A DNA stretch of 64,000 nt from Rhineura floridana (taxonomy: Eukaryota; Chordata; Lepidosauria; Squamata; Rhineuridae). The notes below the pieces were generated by a model that saw only the letters and a list, made by a program, of their open reading frames with translations, was not told where the DNA came from and made no database searches. The stretch lies in the NCBI RefSeq assembly GCF_030035675.1, contig NC_084482.1, positions 182,308,373 through 182,372,372 of the forward strand. Direction: 5' to 3'. Made by a program: the position numbers and the translations under genes. Of the stretch, positions 1-10,167 are shown piece after piece (position 1 is the stretch's first letter; the number at the start of each line of letters is the position of its first letter).

Positions 1-340
1 CTGGACAGCAATGGTCCCCTTCCTCCTGCAGGCACTTGGGTCTCCCAAGCCACATCAGCCAGCCAGCTAGCTTATGTATCCCATCTGGCTGAGTACCTGG
101 GGCCTGGTCCTGCAAGGCACGACACCTGCCGAGCAGAAGTCCAACAGGGAGAGGGTGATGGTGGTGGTAGCCGAGCAGTAGCAGCAGCAAGCCGGCAGGC
201 AGGCAGGCTGGCAGACAGCAGCAGCAAACGGCTCTCCTTCCCTGGACAGCAATGATCCCCTTTCTCCTGCAGGCACTGGGTATAATGAATACTGGAGTGA
301 TAGTCTGTCCCCATCAGCAGTCTAGCCACAATGTTTTCCA
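1..340. repeat. Partial duplication of about 40 bp, 241 bp apart
   Basis: Bases 1-40 and 242-281 are near-identical (both start CTGGACAGCAATG and end near GCAGGCACT), so the window appears to open inside a tandem or segmental repeat with a period of about 241 bp. The sequence between is rich in short CAG/GGCAGG runs. No coding sense is seen; the short minus-strand ORFs here have no recognisable domain. Confidence 0.55.
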
Positions 341-459
341 CCAGCTAGAGCCTCTGGATCAGGCCCAAGGGTAGGCCCACATAGAGCACATTGCAATAAT
401 CAAGTCTTGAAGTTACAATCATAAAAGTAAGGCACAGATGGACACAAGCAGTTTATAGG

Positions 460-1130
460 AAGCCTGCAAGAAGGACCTGAATGCAACAGCACTATCTTCT
501 CCTGTGGTTTCCAGTAACTGGTATTCGGAAGTCTACCTCCTCTGACTATGGAAGAAGAGCATAGTCATAATGACAAGTAGCCACTGATAGCCTTATCCTA
601 CATTTGTCTAATTCTCCTTTAAAGCCATCCAAGTTGATGGCCATCACTGTCTCTTGTGGAAGTGAATTCCATTCCATCGCTTAACTATGTGCTGTGTGAA
701 GAAGTACTTTATTTTGTCTGTCCTGAATCTTCCAACATTCAACTTCATTGGATGTCCACAAGTTCTAATGTTATGAAAGAGGAAGGAAAACTTCTCTATT
801 CACTCTCTCCATGCCATGCATAGTTTTATACACTTCTATCATGTCACTCCTTACTCACCTCTTCTCTAAACTAAAAAGCCTGAGCTGCAACCTTTCCTCA
901 TAAGGGAGTCACTCCATCCCTTTGATCATTTTGTCTGCCCTTTTCTGAACCTTTTCCAGCTCTACAATATCCTTTTTGGGGTGAGGTATTACAACCAGAC
1001 CATAGATTTGTATAACAGCATTATTATACCAGCAGTTTTATTTTTACCTTTCCTAATGATCCTTAGGCTGGAATTTGCTTTTTTCACAGCGGCTGCACAC
1101 ATGGTTGACATCTTCATCAACCTATCCACT
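460..1130 (-). mobile_element. CR1 LINE, 3' half (left part of an interrupted copy)
   Basis: Read on the minus strand, this encodes the C-terminal end of a CR1 reverse transcriptase (AAAVKKANS, YKSMV and the KRKYFF-type motifs) and then the 3' UTR. It matches the better preserved CR1 at 24748-25672 along its length. It is the downstream continuation of the CR1 at 3129-4300; the two parts are separated by the LINE at 1131-3128. Several in-frame stops and indels show it is old and dead. Bases 341-459 just beyond look like another antisense LINE 3' scrap, which I could not assign with confidence. Confidence 0.85.
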
Positions 1131-3128
1131 CATTCATCATTGGCGATCACTCATGGTCGAGTAAGATTGTCTTCCAAGATAAAGTCTTTAATAGTGGGTC
1201 TGTAAGTGACTGTGGAGGCCAATTCTGGATCCACACAGCCTCCCACAGTGAGGACATAGGCTTCCAGATGGAAGATGGTTGCAATGAGGATTTGCTTGAC
1301 GTGCCTTCCGCTTAGCTTGTTTGTCCCATTCACCCTGTATTTGTGCTTCTTCAAAGTCGACAGCAACTTTGATAATAGCTGACCTCCATTTGGGACGTTC
1401 AGGGGCCAAGACTTCCCAATTGTCGATGTTCATGTTACATTATTTTAGATTTGCTTTAAGAACATCTTTAAACCTCTTTTGCTGTCCACTGATGTTCTGT
1501 TTTCCATCCTTAAGGTGGGAGTAAAGTAGCTGCTTTAGAAGACAGTGATTAGGCATTTGAACAACATGGCCGGTCCAGCGAAGTTGATGTTGAAGGATCA
1601 TTGTTTCAACACTGGTAGTCTTTGCTTCTTCCAAAATGCTAACGTTAGTCCGTCTGTCTTCCCAAGTAATTTGCAGAATTTTCCGGAGGCAGTGTTGGTG
1701 GAATCTTTCAAGAAGTTGGGAGTGGCGTTTCATAGAATCATAGAATAGTAGAGTTGGAAAGGGCCTATAAGGCCATCAAGTCCAACCCCCTGCACAATGC
1801 AGGAATCCAAATCAAAGTTTATAAATGGTCCATGTTTCACAGGCATACAGTAAGGTCGGTAGTACAATGGCTTTGTAAATAAGCATTTTGGTCTCCCTGC
1901 AAATATCCCGATCCTCGAACACTCTACGCTTCATTCGGGAGAATGCGCAGAGCTCAGACGATGTTGAATTTCAACATCGATGTCAGCTTTTACAGAGAGA
2001 TGGCTGCCAAGATAGGGGAAGTGATCAACATTCTCCAACATCACACCATTAAGCTGGATTGATACCGCTACAGAGGGACTAGTTCGCACCTGTTGATGAA
2101 GCACTTTGTTTTTTTTAATAAGTGAGAGCCCAAGCTTTCCATATGCTTCTGCAAAGTCATTTAGGATAGTTTGAAGATCTTTCTCTGAATGTGCAGAGAC
2201 TACATTATCATAATAGCATATTGAAGTTCTACGACAGAGGTTGACGTTACCTTACTTTTTGCTTTCAGCCTACTGAGATTAAAAAGCTTTCCATCTGTTC
2301 AATATATGATTTCCACACCAGGAGGAAGTTTCCTCTCAATAAGGAGTAGAATCATAACAATGAAGATAGCAAATAAGGTAGGAGCAATGACGCATCCCTG
2401 TTTATGCCTGATCCGACTCTGAATGGATCGCTCTGAAAGCCATTGTTGTCCAAAATTGTTGCTGTCATGTTGTCATGAAGGAGTCACAAAATATTCACAA
2501 ATTTATCAGGGCATCCAGTTTTCAGAAGGATGGCCAGAGAGCAGTTCGATTCACAGTGTCAAAGGCCTTAGTCAGATCAATAAACGCCATATATAAAAGT
2601 TGATTCTGCTCCCAGCATTTTTCTTGAAGCTGTCGTGCAATGAAGATCATGTCCACTGTCCCCCTGGAAGGGCAGAAACCATTTTGAGATTTGGGGAAGA
2701 CATCCTCTGAAATCGGCAGGAGGTGATTTGCAACGATCCTTGCAAGGATTTTATCTGCAGTAGCAAGAAAATAGATACCTCGATAGTTCCCGCAATCTGT
2801 TCTATCACCTTTCTTAAAAAAGTCTTCAGGGATCTCCTCCCTCATCCAGATTTTTTTGATGATCTTATAAAGTTGTTGTGTAAGTTCAGGCCCACCTTCT
2901 TTAAAGACTTCAGCAGGAATCCCATCAGGTCCACTAGCTTTGTTGTTCTTCATTAGATTGATAGCTTTACTGACTTCATCCAAATTAGGGGATACTGCAA
3001 GCTCATCTCTAGTTTGTTGTTGTGGAATTTGCGAGAAGACTTCATCAGCCACAATAGAGTTACGATTAAGGAAGTCGTGGTAATGCTCTTTCCAGTGCAG
3101 TGCAATAAACTCTTTATCCTTAAAGAGG
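1131..3128 (-). mobile_element. RTE-like LINE, 5'-truncated, inserted into CR1
   Basis: A non-LTR retrotransposon on the minus strand. Bases 3052-2522 encode the fingers/palm of a reverse transcriptase (KNNKASGPDGIPAEVF, GNYRGI, FIDLTKAFDTVNR). Bases 1733-1440 encode a downstream segment (LLERFHQHCLRKIL, LRWTGHVV), and 1433-1188 end in a C2H2 zinc-finger-like motif (CPHCG...HLQTH). The catalytic YADD region near 2205 carries a small indel, and frames shift several times, so the copy is dead. It is flanked by ACCTATCCACT at 1120-1130 and 3129-3139, an 11-bp TSD, and ends in an ATGATG-like tail. The clade is my judgement (RTE/RTEX-like); the exact family is unknown. Confidence 0.8.
1731..1820 (-). 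mobile_element. CR1 3' fragment nested in the RTE-like LINE
   Basis: Starts CATAGAATCATAGAATAG, the reverse complement of the CR1 3' terminal ATTCTATG repeat, and continues with the same 3' UTR as the copies at 10898 and 16478. It interrupts the LINE reading frame between its two C-terminal segments, so it is the third and youngest layer of the nest. Confidence 0.85.
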
Positions 3129-4300
3129 ACCTATCCACTACGACCCTGAGGTCTCATTCCTGGTCAGTCACTACCAGTTCAGGCCCTAAGACCATATATG
3201 TGAAATTAGGTTTTTTGCCCCAACGCTCATCACTTTACTCTTGCTCACATTAAATTGCATTTGCCATTTTACCACCCATTCACTCAGTTTGGAAACTTCC
3301 TTTTGGAGCTCTTCACAATTCCTTTTTGTTTTAACAACCCTAAACAATTTAGTATCATTAGCAGACTTGGCCACCTCACTGCTCACCCCTAATTCTAGAT
3401 CATTTATGAACAAGTTAAAAAGCACAGGTCCCAATACCGATCCTTGGGGGACACCACTTTCTACAGCCCTCCATGAGAACTGTTGATTTATTCCTACTCT
3501 CTGCTTTCTGTTTCCTAGCCAGTTTCTGGTCCACAAGAGAACCTCTCCTCTTATTCTATGACTGCTAAGCTTACTCAGGAATCTCTGGTGAGGTACCTTG
3601 TGGAAAGCTTTTTGAAAATCCAAGAATGCTGGATCACCTCTATCAATATGCTTGTTGACACTCTCAAAGAAGTCTTATAGATTAGCAAGACAGGACTTAC
3701 CCTTGCAGAAGTCATGCTGGTTCTGCTTCAGCAAGGCTCGTTCTTCTATGTGCTGGGTTATTTTATCTTTAACAATGCTTTCTACCAGATTTTCCCCAAC
3801 ACACCTTAATCTAACCAGCCTGTAGTTTCCAGGATCCCCCCGGATCCCTTTTTAAAGATTGGCATTAAATTGGCCACTTTCCAGTCCTCAGGTATGGAGG
3901 CAGATCTGAGGGACTGAAATCTGAATTAGAAGATCAACAATGTCACATATGAGTTCTTTGAGAACTCTTATGTGGATGCCATCTGGACTCAGCAATTTCT
4001 CAATTTTTATTTTGTCTATTAAGCCTAGAACTTTATCTCTCGTCACCACCTCAGACTCCCTTCATCCATACATTAGTTCAGGTTCAGGGACCTGCCCTTA
4101 TCATCCAAGGATACAATCGCCTCCCTAGATGGTCTCCTGCTTTGATTGTATTTACATAATTTTTTGTTGTAGGTTTTTTATGTTCTTAGCAATGTGCTCC
4201 TTGATTTCTTTTTTAGCATCCCTTATTGTCTTTTTGCATTTCCTTTGCCAGAGTTTGTGTTCCTTTTTTCCCCCTCATTCAGACAAGATTGTTCCCAGAG
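3129..4300 (-). mobile_element. CR1 LINE, reverse-transcriptase half (right part of the interrupted copy)
   Basis: The minus-strand frame 3623-3186 encodes the RT core: DFQKAFHKVPHQ, the GVPQGSVLGPVLFNLFINDL block, a degenerate SAND in place of YADD, and KWQMQFNVSKSKVM. Upstream (to about 4300) a decayed pre-RT region is still readable (SPDGIHIRVLKEL, AKEMQK). It joins, across the LINE insertion at 1131-3128, to the 3' half at 460-1130. No intact ORF remains. 5' end is truncated or decayed beyond recognition at about 4300. Confidence 0.88.
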
Positions 4301-4990
4301 AGCCAGGAGCTGATTACACTAAGGGCACACCCACAACTTCTGTCCAATAGGTAGATAGTAGGACATGTTACAGACAGTGCAAAACACTGGAAAGCCCCCA
4401 CACACGCACACACACATTGGCTTCCTACCCACATAATTGTTATTGGGTTATCTTGTCATCCATGAAGAAACACCATTCACAGTTAGAACAAACTGTCCCT
4501 TCTCTCATGATGACAGAGGTCTCCAAGTGGGTATTGTAGCTCCCCCTACAGCTCAGACACAGGAAACTCTTCAGCAGACACTTGTGCTCCTCCCCTCTTG
4601 CTGAGGCTCAGTTTTAGTTTCCTGTCAGCTCGGAGAACATCCTGTTTGATTTCTCTATTCTCCTCACTGAGATTGAATCCTTTTTTTGTCTTTTCCTATA
4701 CTTTATTCATGGGTTTTTATCCTCTTCTGTCCTCCCCTTGTGTTTATGGCTGCTGTCCAGAAAAATCTTTCCTCCTTTTAAGTTCTTAGCAACTGAGCGT
4801 CTTACCTGTCAATTCGTCAGATCTCTTTCTCTGAAGAGGTTGTTTTCTTTTTGCCTACCCTCAACTTCCTTCCTTAAAAAAGAAATAATTTGTTTGTATT
4901 ATTTGTTGATCTTTTCCTCCTATCAGATCTGCCTTAGCGCTGTCAGTACTCTCATCTCTCAGCTCTAGTCAGATTTGCCTTTATTTCTTG
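4300..4990. other. Unassigned stretch with short CA repeat
   Basis: No gene or recognised repeat family. A short (CA)n-like tract lies near 4398-4417. The T-rich plus-strand ORFs at 4598-4968 have no domain and look like chance. Confidence 0.4.
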
Positions 4991-5255
4991 AGGTCTGTCA
5001 GTAGTCCTTGGCTGGGGAGTTTTCCTGCCATTTTTATGGTCCTAGTCCAGTGTTGGTGGAAAGGGCCTAGCTTTCCATTTAGAGCCCTTGGTCAAGGATA
5101 TGGCATAGTCCTTTGCTAAGGTGTTTTCCCTGCCTTTTTATGGTACCTTGTCTAGTGACTGTGGAAAGGGCCTAGCTTTCTGTTCCGAACTGTTGGGCAG
5201 AGATATGTCATAGTCCTTGGCTGGGAAGCTTTTCCACCTTTCTTTATGAGAGGCA
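4990..5255 (+). repeat. Three degraded tandem units of about 108 bp
   Basis: The block CATAGTCCTTGGCTGGGAAG followed by a TTTTCC...TTTTTATGG block recurs at about 4995, 5103 and 5210; the first two units also share the GGAAAGGGCCTAGCTTTC block. Family unknown; it could be an array inside a larger unrecognised element. Confidence 0.6.
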
Positions 5256-5299
5256 CTAGAACAGCAGGTTCAATATTTCGGAAAGACCTGATGCCCTTT

Positions 5300-5580
5300 T
5301 TCCCTAGGCCTGAACAGCAGCAGGCTGTTTCCAGGGCAACTGTAGAATAATGTGGTGCCTCTAGGGCAGCCTTTCCCAACCAGTGTGCTTCCAGATGTTG
5401 TTGAACCACAACTCCCATCAGCCTCCCATTGGCAATGCTGGCTGAGGCTGATGGGAGTTGTGGTCCAACAACATCTGGAGGCACACTGGTTGGGAAAGGC
5501 TGCTCTAGGGCCTAAACAGCAACAGGCCATCTTCAGAGGCAATAGTAGGATAACCTGGTGGCTCCTCTAGGGGCCTCAGT
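5300..5580 (+). repeat. Diverged direct duplication split by a MITE
   Basis: About 60 bp at 5305-5366 (CCTGAACAGCAGCAGGC...GGTGCCTCTAGGG) recurs in diverged form at 5511-5580 (CCTAAACAGCAACAGGC...CTCCTCTAGGG). The MITE at 5367-5502 lies exactly between them. Confidence 0.6.
5367..5502. mobile_element. Palindromic hAT-like MITE, perfect 8-bp TSD
   Basis: A 136-bp near-palindrome: it starts CAGCCTTTCCCAACCAGTGT, and its 3' end is the reverse complement of that. The arms contain CCAGATGTTGTTG and ACTCCCATCAGCC. The TSD CTCTAGGG is perfect (5359-5366 and 5503-5510). An 8-bp TSD with CAG-starting termini is what hAT transposons make. It is non-coding and must have been moved by an autonomous hAT transposase not present here. 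Other members in this window are at 37494, 42589, 42884, 44907, 45200, 46147, 53100, 54483 and 61161. Confidence 0.88.
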
Positions 5581-6139
5581 GTAGTGAAGGTATATGAATT
5601 GCCTCATGAGCTGCAGTTCAAAGCCCTAGTCTGTTCCTATGAACAGTTGTAGCCCTTCATAACCATCTGTGTAAAGTTTGGCAGCCCTTTATAACTGTCT
5701 GTGTGAATTTTTTGGATTTATCCAGTGACTTCCTTATGGAGGAACTTCCTGTCATTCTGGTGGGAATCCGTACATAAGCAAGATACTGAAAGCTGGGGTT
5801 TTCTTTAGGTCAAGGGTCAGATGGGCAAAGTGGGGTGCTCTTCCTCCACATCCTGCTGCTTAACTTGCCTTGATGCTTTGTCAGCTGGGACTAAGATGCT
5901 TTGTTATCTGGGTACTCCCTCCAGCTCATGGAGCAGGCTTCCTTCCTGCATTGTCCTGCCCACTTTTGCCTCTGGACCCACCCACAACTGACATGTAGGT
6001 CCCCAGAAGGTTGCCCAGAAGGAAATGTGGCTCTTGGGTTGAAAACGGTCCCCCACGCCTCATTTTTGGAGTCATGTTGTATTTTGTTTTTAGATTTTTG
6101 AGGTTTTGTCATTTTATTTTTAATACTTATTTGTTAGTT
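5581..6139. other. Unassigned stretch, no gene seen
   Basis: No domain-bearing ORF or recognised repeat. It becomes T-rich toward the insertion site of the L1-like element at 6159. Confidence 0.4.
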
Positions 6140-6158
6140 TAAATTTTACTTAGATATT

Positions 6159-8101
6159 TTTTTTTTTACAATAATTTTTTTTTATTCAAATTTTCATAAA
6201 ACATAGAAAACAAAATCATAAAACATTCAAAGACAAAAAACAAAACAAAACAAAAATGATTAAACAAAAAAAAAATAAAATGTTGACTTCCCATTTGTCA
6301 CATATCAAATCAGTTATAGGTCTACAATATATAACAATCCTGTCTCTTAAATCATATTATAAAATCACTTTCCTCCAGTAGTTATCTTAATTAATCATCA
6401 AATCTCATAAACATTACTTTATTCTTTCCACAAAAAGTCAAAGAGAGGTTTCAATTCTTTAAGAAATATATCTATCAATTTTTCTCCAAATAAACATGTC
6501 AATTAATCCATCTCGTTAATAATTATAATAATCTTATTGTCATAACCATAGTCCAAATAAACATTTCGATTAATCCATCTCATCAGAATCTGTTAGGTCC
6601 AACAATTTCAATAGCCATTATTCCATTATCCCTATTAGTTCCATCTTCCTTCTTCAATAGTCCTGTTAAGTCCAGTAATTTCAGTGTCCAATCTTCCATT
6701 ATCAGTATTCCATAATAATCTTGCTGTTGTAACCATAGTCATATAGTAAGAGTCTGATGGGAATTTCCTCTATCCCAAATATTTTCTTGCCATCCATTCT
6801 GAATAAGTTGCTGAGATGCTGTTGTAAAGTCATATCTGTGTTCTTCTTTTTTACAAAATGCACTGGCTCATCTCTTAAGAGTTTTTCCATTGTCACATGG
6901 CTGCAGTTAATTCCATAGATTTTCTCTATATCAAGCTCCATCACATCATTCCAGTCCAGAAGATTATCCAAGCCATTGATAACTTTATCTCTAATATCTT
7001 CATTAATTTCTTCAGAGATAACGTTAAATTCCAAACAGTAGATTTTATTTCTAAAATCCATAAACTCCAGATCTTTTTCCAATTCCACATTTGTTCCAAT
7101 CTCCAGGGCTTGTATCTTCCCTTTATTTTTTCTTTTCTCATCTCTGATCTCATTCTCCTCTCTCACAGGACCCCCTATTTCTTTAAACTCCTGCGTCATT
7201 TTGCTCAGTTCAATTTTCAGCTCCTTACTACCCTGTCGCAGGGTTTGTTTCGTTATCTCAATCTCATCCATTATTTTCTGAAACATAGTTACTTCCAGAT
7301 TCTCAGCCACTTTCTTGATTGCCATTTTTAAAACCACGAAAACAAAGCAAAACAAAAATAAAGAAGAACCACTTCTTATTTCAGCAACAATTGGGTTAAT
7401 ATTCCAGGCTTGATGACATCACAGTATAAACAGAGCAACCTGCCTTATCTCTCTATATTCAAGAATGCAAAACAAATGTAGTTCCCAGCATCAAAACAGT
7501 TAGTGGCGTCGTGAAGAAGCAGATTCGTCAAAATAAAATAGACCAAAAAGAGAATAGTCCCAGACAATATAATATTCCTCAGAATAGAAATCAGGAATAG
7601 AAATCCCTCTTCTGTTTATTATCTTTAGAATGCACTTCCAGGACAGCTTTTTGCGACAGAAACAGAGATAAGCTGTTAATTTCGTAAATAACAGAAAAGA
7701 GCTATATCTCACCCAGAAGTTGTCCAAAGCCGATCAATCTGACAAATCTCCTTTTGCTGCAACAATTTAAACCAAGTAAAAAAAATAATAGAAAGAAGGG
7801 TGCTTGCCTGTTAGTCCGTTCTCTCTTTAAAGAAAAGATAAACGTATCGCTTAAGCAGATAGAGCTTGTTAGGAAGTCCGTCCGGCATTGTTGGCTGGAC
7901 CTTATCTCATAAATTAATGAAATCCAGTCCTCCCAACAAAAACAGGCTTTTGAGGTTGATCTCTACGTTTCTCCCTGCCCGGGAGAAATTTCATCAGTCA
8001 AAAAAAAAATGTTCTGACTGATTTATATCTGAATAAGCTTCTTTTGAGGCGGGAGCCCGTCCCAAAAGCAGGCACAAGAGAAGTCACCCTTCCCGGAAGT
8101 C
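6159..8101 (-). mobile_element. L1-like element with ORF1 only, 19-bp TSD
   Basis: A minus-strand element bounded by TAAATTTTACTTAGATATT at 6140-6158 and 8102-8120, a perfect 19-bp TSD. Its 3' end is an A-rich tail (T tracts at 6159-6184 on the plus strand). From 5' to 3' it has about 0.78 kb of leader, a 207-codon ORF1 (7325-6702), then about 0.5 kb of A/T-rich 3' UTR that contains two similar copies of a GAGATGGATTAAT block. No ORF2 (endonuclease/reverse transcriptase) sequence is seen. The layout is like the mammalian HAL1 (half-L1) elements: L1 derivatives that lost ORF2 and moved using another L1's machinery. An alternative is an L1 with an internal deletion. The exact TSD suggests a fairly recent insertion. 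Confidence 0.82.
6702..7325 (-). CDS. L1 ORF1-like RNA-binding protein of the ORF1-only element
   Basis: An uninterrupted ORF of 207 codons starting at the ATG at 7325 (MAIKKVAENLEV). Residues about 10-90 are charged and heptad-like, consistent with the trimerising coiled coil of L1 ORF1p. Residues about 95-165 (KIYCLEFNVISEE, EKIYGINCSH, PVHFVKKKNTD) match the pattern of the L1 ORF1p RRM and its link to the C-terminal domain; the C-terminus (NLFRMDGKKIFGIEEIP) fits that domain. It is shorter than usual L1 ORF1p (about 300 or more residues), mostly through a short coiled coil. Role by family: a nucleic-acid chaperone that coats its own RNA. Whether it is expressed cannot be told here. Confidence 0.7.
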   Translation of the reverse strand: MAIKKVAENLEVTMFQKIMDEIEITKQTLRQGSKELKIELSKMTQEFKEIGGPVREENEIRDEKRKNKGKIQALEIGTNVELEKDLEFMDFRNKIYCLEFNVISEEINEDIRDKVINGLDNLLDWNDVMELDIEKIYGINCSHVTMEKLLRDEPVHFVKKKNTDMTLQQHLSNLFRMDGKKIFGIEEIPIRLLLYDYGYNSKIIMEY

Positions 8102-8120
8102 TAAATTTTACTTAGATATT

Positions 8121-8840
8121 GTGTGAATTAATTTCCTTCATACTTTTGTATACTGCCCTAGAATCTTTTGGTGAAGGCCAGTTAAGAAATATTTTAAATA
8201 GAAAAAATAAAGACAAGTGAAGGAGGATGTGGATAAATAGTCCTACAAAACTAGCAAAGGTGAACATTTCCATCTCAAGTCTGTTTGAATGGTATTCCTA
8301 GGAATTGGGTGAATATGGCATGGACTGACTGAGAATTATGTTTTCTCTGTCCTTTACTGAGACTTCCAGATGGTGCTTGTGCTTCAATATGGCCAAAATC
8401 AGCTGTTGTGGTTTCCACATCTGTTCTCAGTACAGACAAACCTTAGACAGCTTAGTAGTTAAAATATCAGGCGAGCTGCCTCTTGACGCTCTCAGTCTAA
8501 ACCTTCCTCTGGAAATAGCTTCTCATTCTCAGGACCAGAGACAGTTCCATTTCGTAACTCCCCACCCCCAAATACAAAAATACAAACATTGCCATCTGTT
8601 TAAGTTCACTGCTATGCTGAGTTACTCAGTTGCACTCACTGAAAAGAAGACCAAGAAATGGGAGGCTAAAATTAGATTTTTAGATATGGTGCATTTTATT
8701 GGAGTATTCTACCTCACTGAATTGGTTTAGCCAGCATTATGAAAAACGTCAAGACCAGTTCAAACAGTTAGAACCAATGGAAAGAGGTTTATAGTATATT
8801 TTGATATATTTAATGAAGGTAGCTATTTGTCTTGACTAAA
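8121..8840. other. Unassigned stretch, no gene supported
   Basis: An open plus-strand frame of 130 codons (8338-8730) has no recognisable domain or coding-like composition, so I treat it as chance. No clear repeat. Confidence 0.4.
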
Positions 8841-8842
8841 AT

Positions 8843-8932
8843 TGCAATCCTATGTCCATTTACCAGAGAGTAAGTTCCACTGAAGTCACTGGTTCTTACT
8901 GCTGAGTAGACATGAATAGAATTGCACTGTTA
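8843..8932. repeat. Dispersed short repeat with TGCAATCCTA-type ends
   Basis: About 90 bp running from ATTGCAATCCTATG through CTGAGTAGACATG to an AGAATTGCA end. Related copies lie at 10712, 13049, 25683, 29600, 57250 and perhaps 30520 and 58290. The ends are roughly inverted (TGCAATCCTA / TAGGATTGCA), which suggests a small MITE; family name unknown to me. Confidence 0.6.
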
Positions 8933-8999
8933 ATCATGTAAACCATATATTCTTTGAAAAGACATCATATGTTAATTGCTGCATCTACATATGTACATG

Positions 9000-9215
9000 C
9001 AAAAGTGACCAGAGTATCAGACTGAGATTAAAAAAAACTTAGTTCAAATCTCCACTCATTCATAAAGTTCTGGACCAGTTGGTCTCTTACTAAATGGGAT
9101 CAACTGCTCTTTCTTAGCCCAGCCTACCTCGCAAGAGTGTTATGATAAAAACTGAAGAATGATGTATACCAACCTGAGCTCTTAGAGACTAAGGATGGGA
9201 TAAAAATGTAATCAT
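9000..9215 (+). mobile_element. Old tRNA-derived SINE (MIR/CORE-like), degraded
   Basis: A remnant box B (TAGTTCAAATCTCC) is followed by the typical downstream block CAGCCTACCTCGCAAGAGTG and the tail GGATGGGATAAAAATGTAAT. It matches the pattern of tRNA-headed SINEs with an L2-like tail. Similar copies or tails occur at 12845, 29070, 29320 and 56519-56760. Confidence 0.6.
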
Positions 9216-9235
9216 ACTGTAATACACCAATATTC

Positions 9236-9325
9236 AACTCACACCAGTGATTGACTGATTTGATTGATTCAATTTATAGGCCTGCCCTTTACTAATGATC
9301 CCAGGGCAGGTTACATATAGCAGAA
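9236..9325 (-). repeat. Probable antisense L2-type LINE 3' tail
   Basis: TTTATAGGCCTGCCCTTTAC...CCCAGGGCAGGTTACA on the plus strand is the reverse complement of the kind of 3' end seen on L2-like LINEs, with A-rich sequence after it. Similar tails are at 13380, 21305, 38020 and 43345. Confidence 0.45.
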
Positions 9326-10160
9326 AAACAAATTAAAACAGCATCAGACCAAACATCAACAATATATATAACATCAGTGGTACGTTTACCTCTCCAGGTT
9401 CCCATTATGAGAAACTTTAAAAAATGAGCCAATCCTGTGACAGTATTTTAAACATATACAGAGTTTGGCTGCTTAAATCCAAGTGAAGGTACTTTTACAT
9501 AAAGCAGAACTGGAGGTCAGGTTTGCACTTTTTTCCTGAGCCTTTAACATGGAAGACATTCAGCAGGTGTAACCTTTCTAGACATGAAGATAGGATGTTG
9601 GGGAGAACTTCATTAGTTTAATTTCTGCTTGATATGCAGCTGTTAAAACCACCAAGTCTCACTCAGGAAAATGGGGGTGGTGAAACCATTGTGTAAGCTT
9701 CAGAACTTTGCAGTTTATGACTCATTCTGCCAAAATAACCCAAGAATTGCTGCAGAAATGTGAAGAACCGAATTTAAGTTTGGAAAAAATGGGAAATTCA
9801 GAGGACTGAAATTGACAGATCCTTGCATCCCTGCTTGGGGCTATGGAGGAGCAGGTTTGATTCTCAGTGGTTGGGCTCACAAGTCACCATGAGCAAAGAG
9901 CAAGTTTAACCCATGTTGAATGGTATCTCTATGTACATTCATCCATTTACTTTATATAGAGAGGAATAGTTGCCTTTCTTTCCTGTGGAGAATAGTAATA
10001 AGCAGCTCTTAGTAACGTGGTTACAAGGAAAGAAAAACCTGTCCACTGCTGAGTATGGGTAGCTTGGTGTTCAGTGACCAGGGATCCAGTGTGTCTTTCT
10101 CTCTGTGTGTGTGCATGCAATGTTTCTAGCCAAGAGGTCTTTGCAGTGTATGAGCCCCAT
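9326..10160. other. Unassigned stretch, no gene seen
   Basis: AT-rich and without a recognisable domain-bearing ORF or repeat. Confidence 0.4.
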
Positions 10161-10167
10161 CTCATAA

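Noticed and set aside
7500-7727. 75-codon ORF upstream of the L1-like ORF1
   Set aside because: Lies in the leader of the ORF1-only element and shows no domain.
6140-8120. Processed pseudogene of a host gene
   Set aside because: Poly-A and TSD would fit, but the ORF matches the L1 ORF1 pattern and a long leader is present.
8338-8730. 130-codon plus-strand ORF
   Set aside because: No recognisable domain, no splice or promoter context, composition like surrounding DNA.
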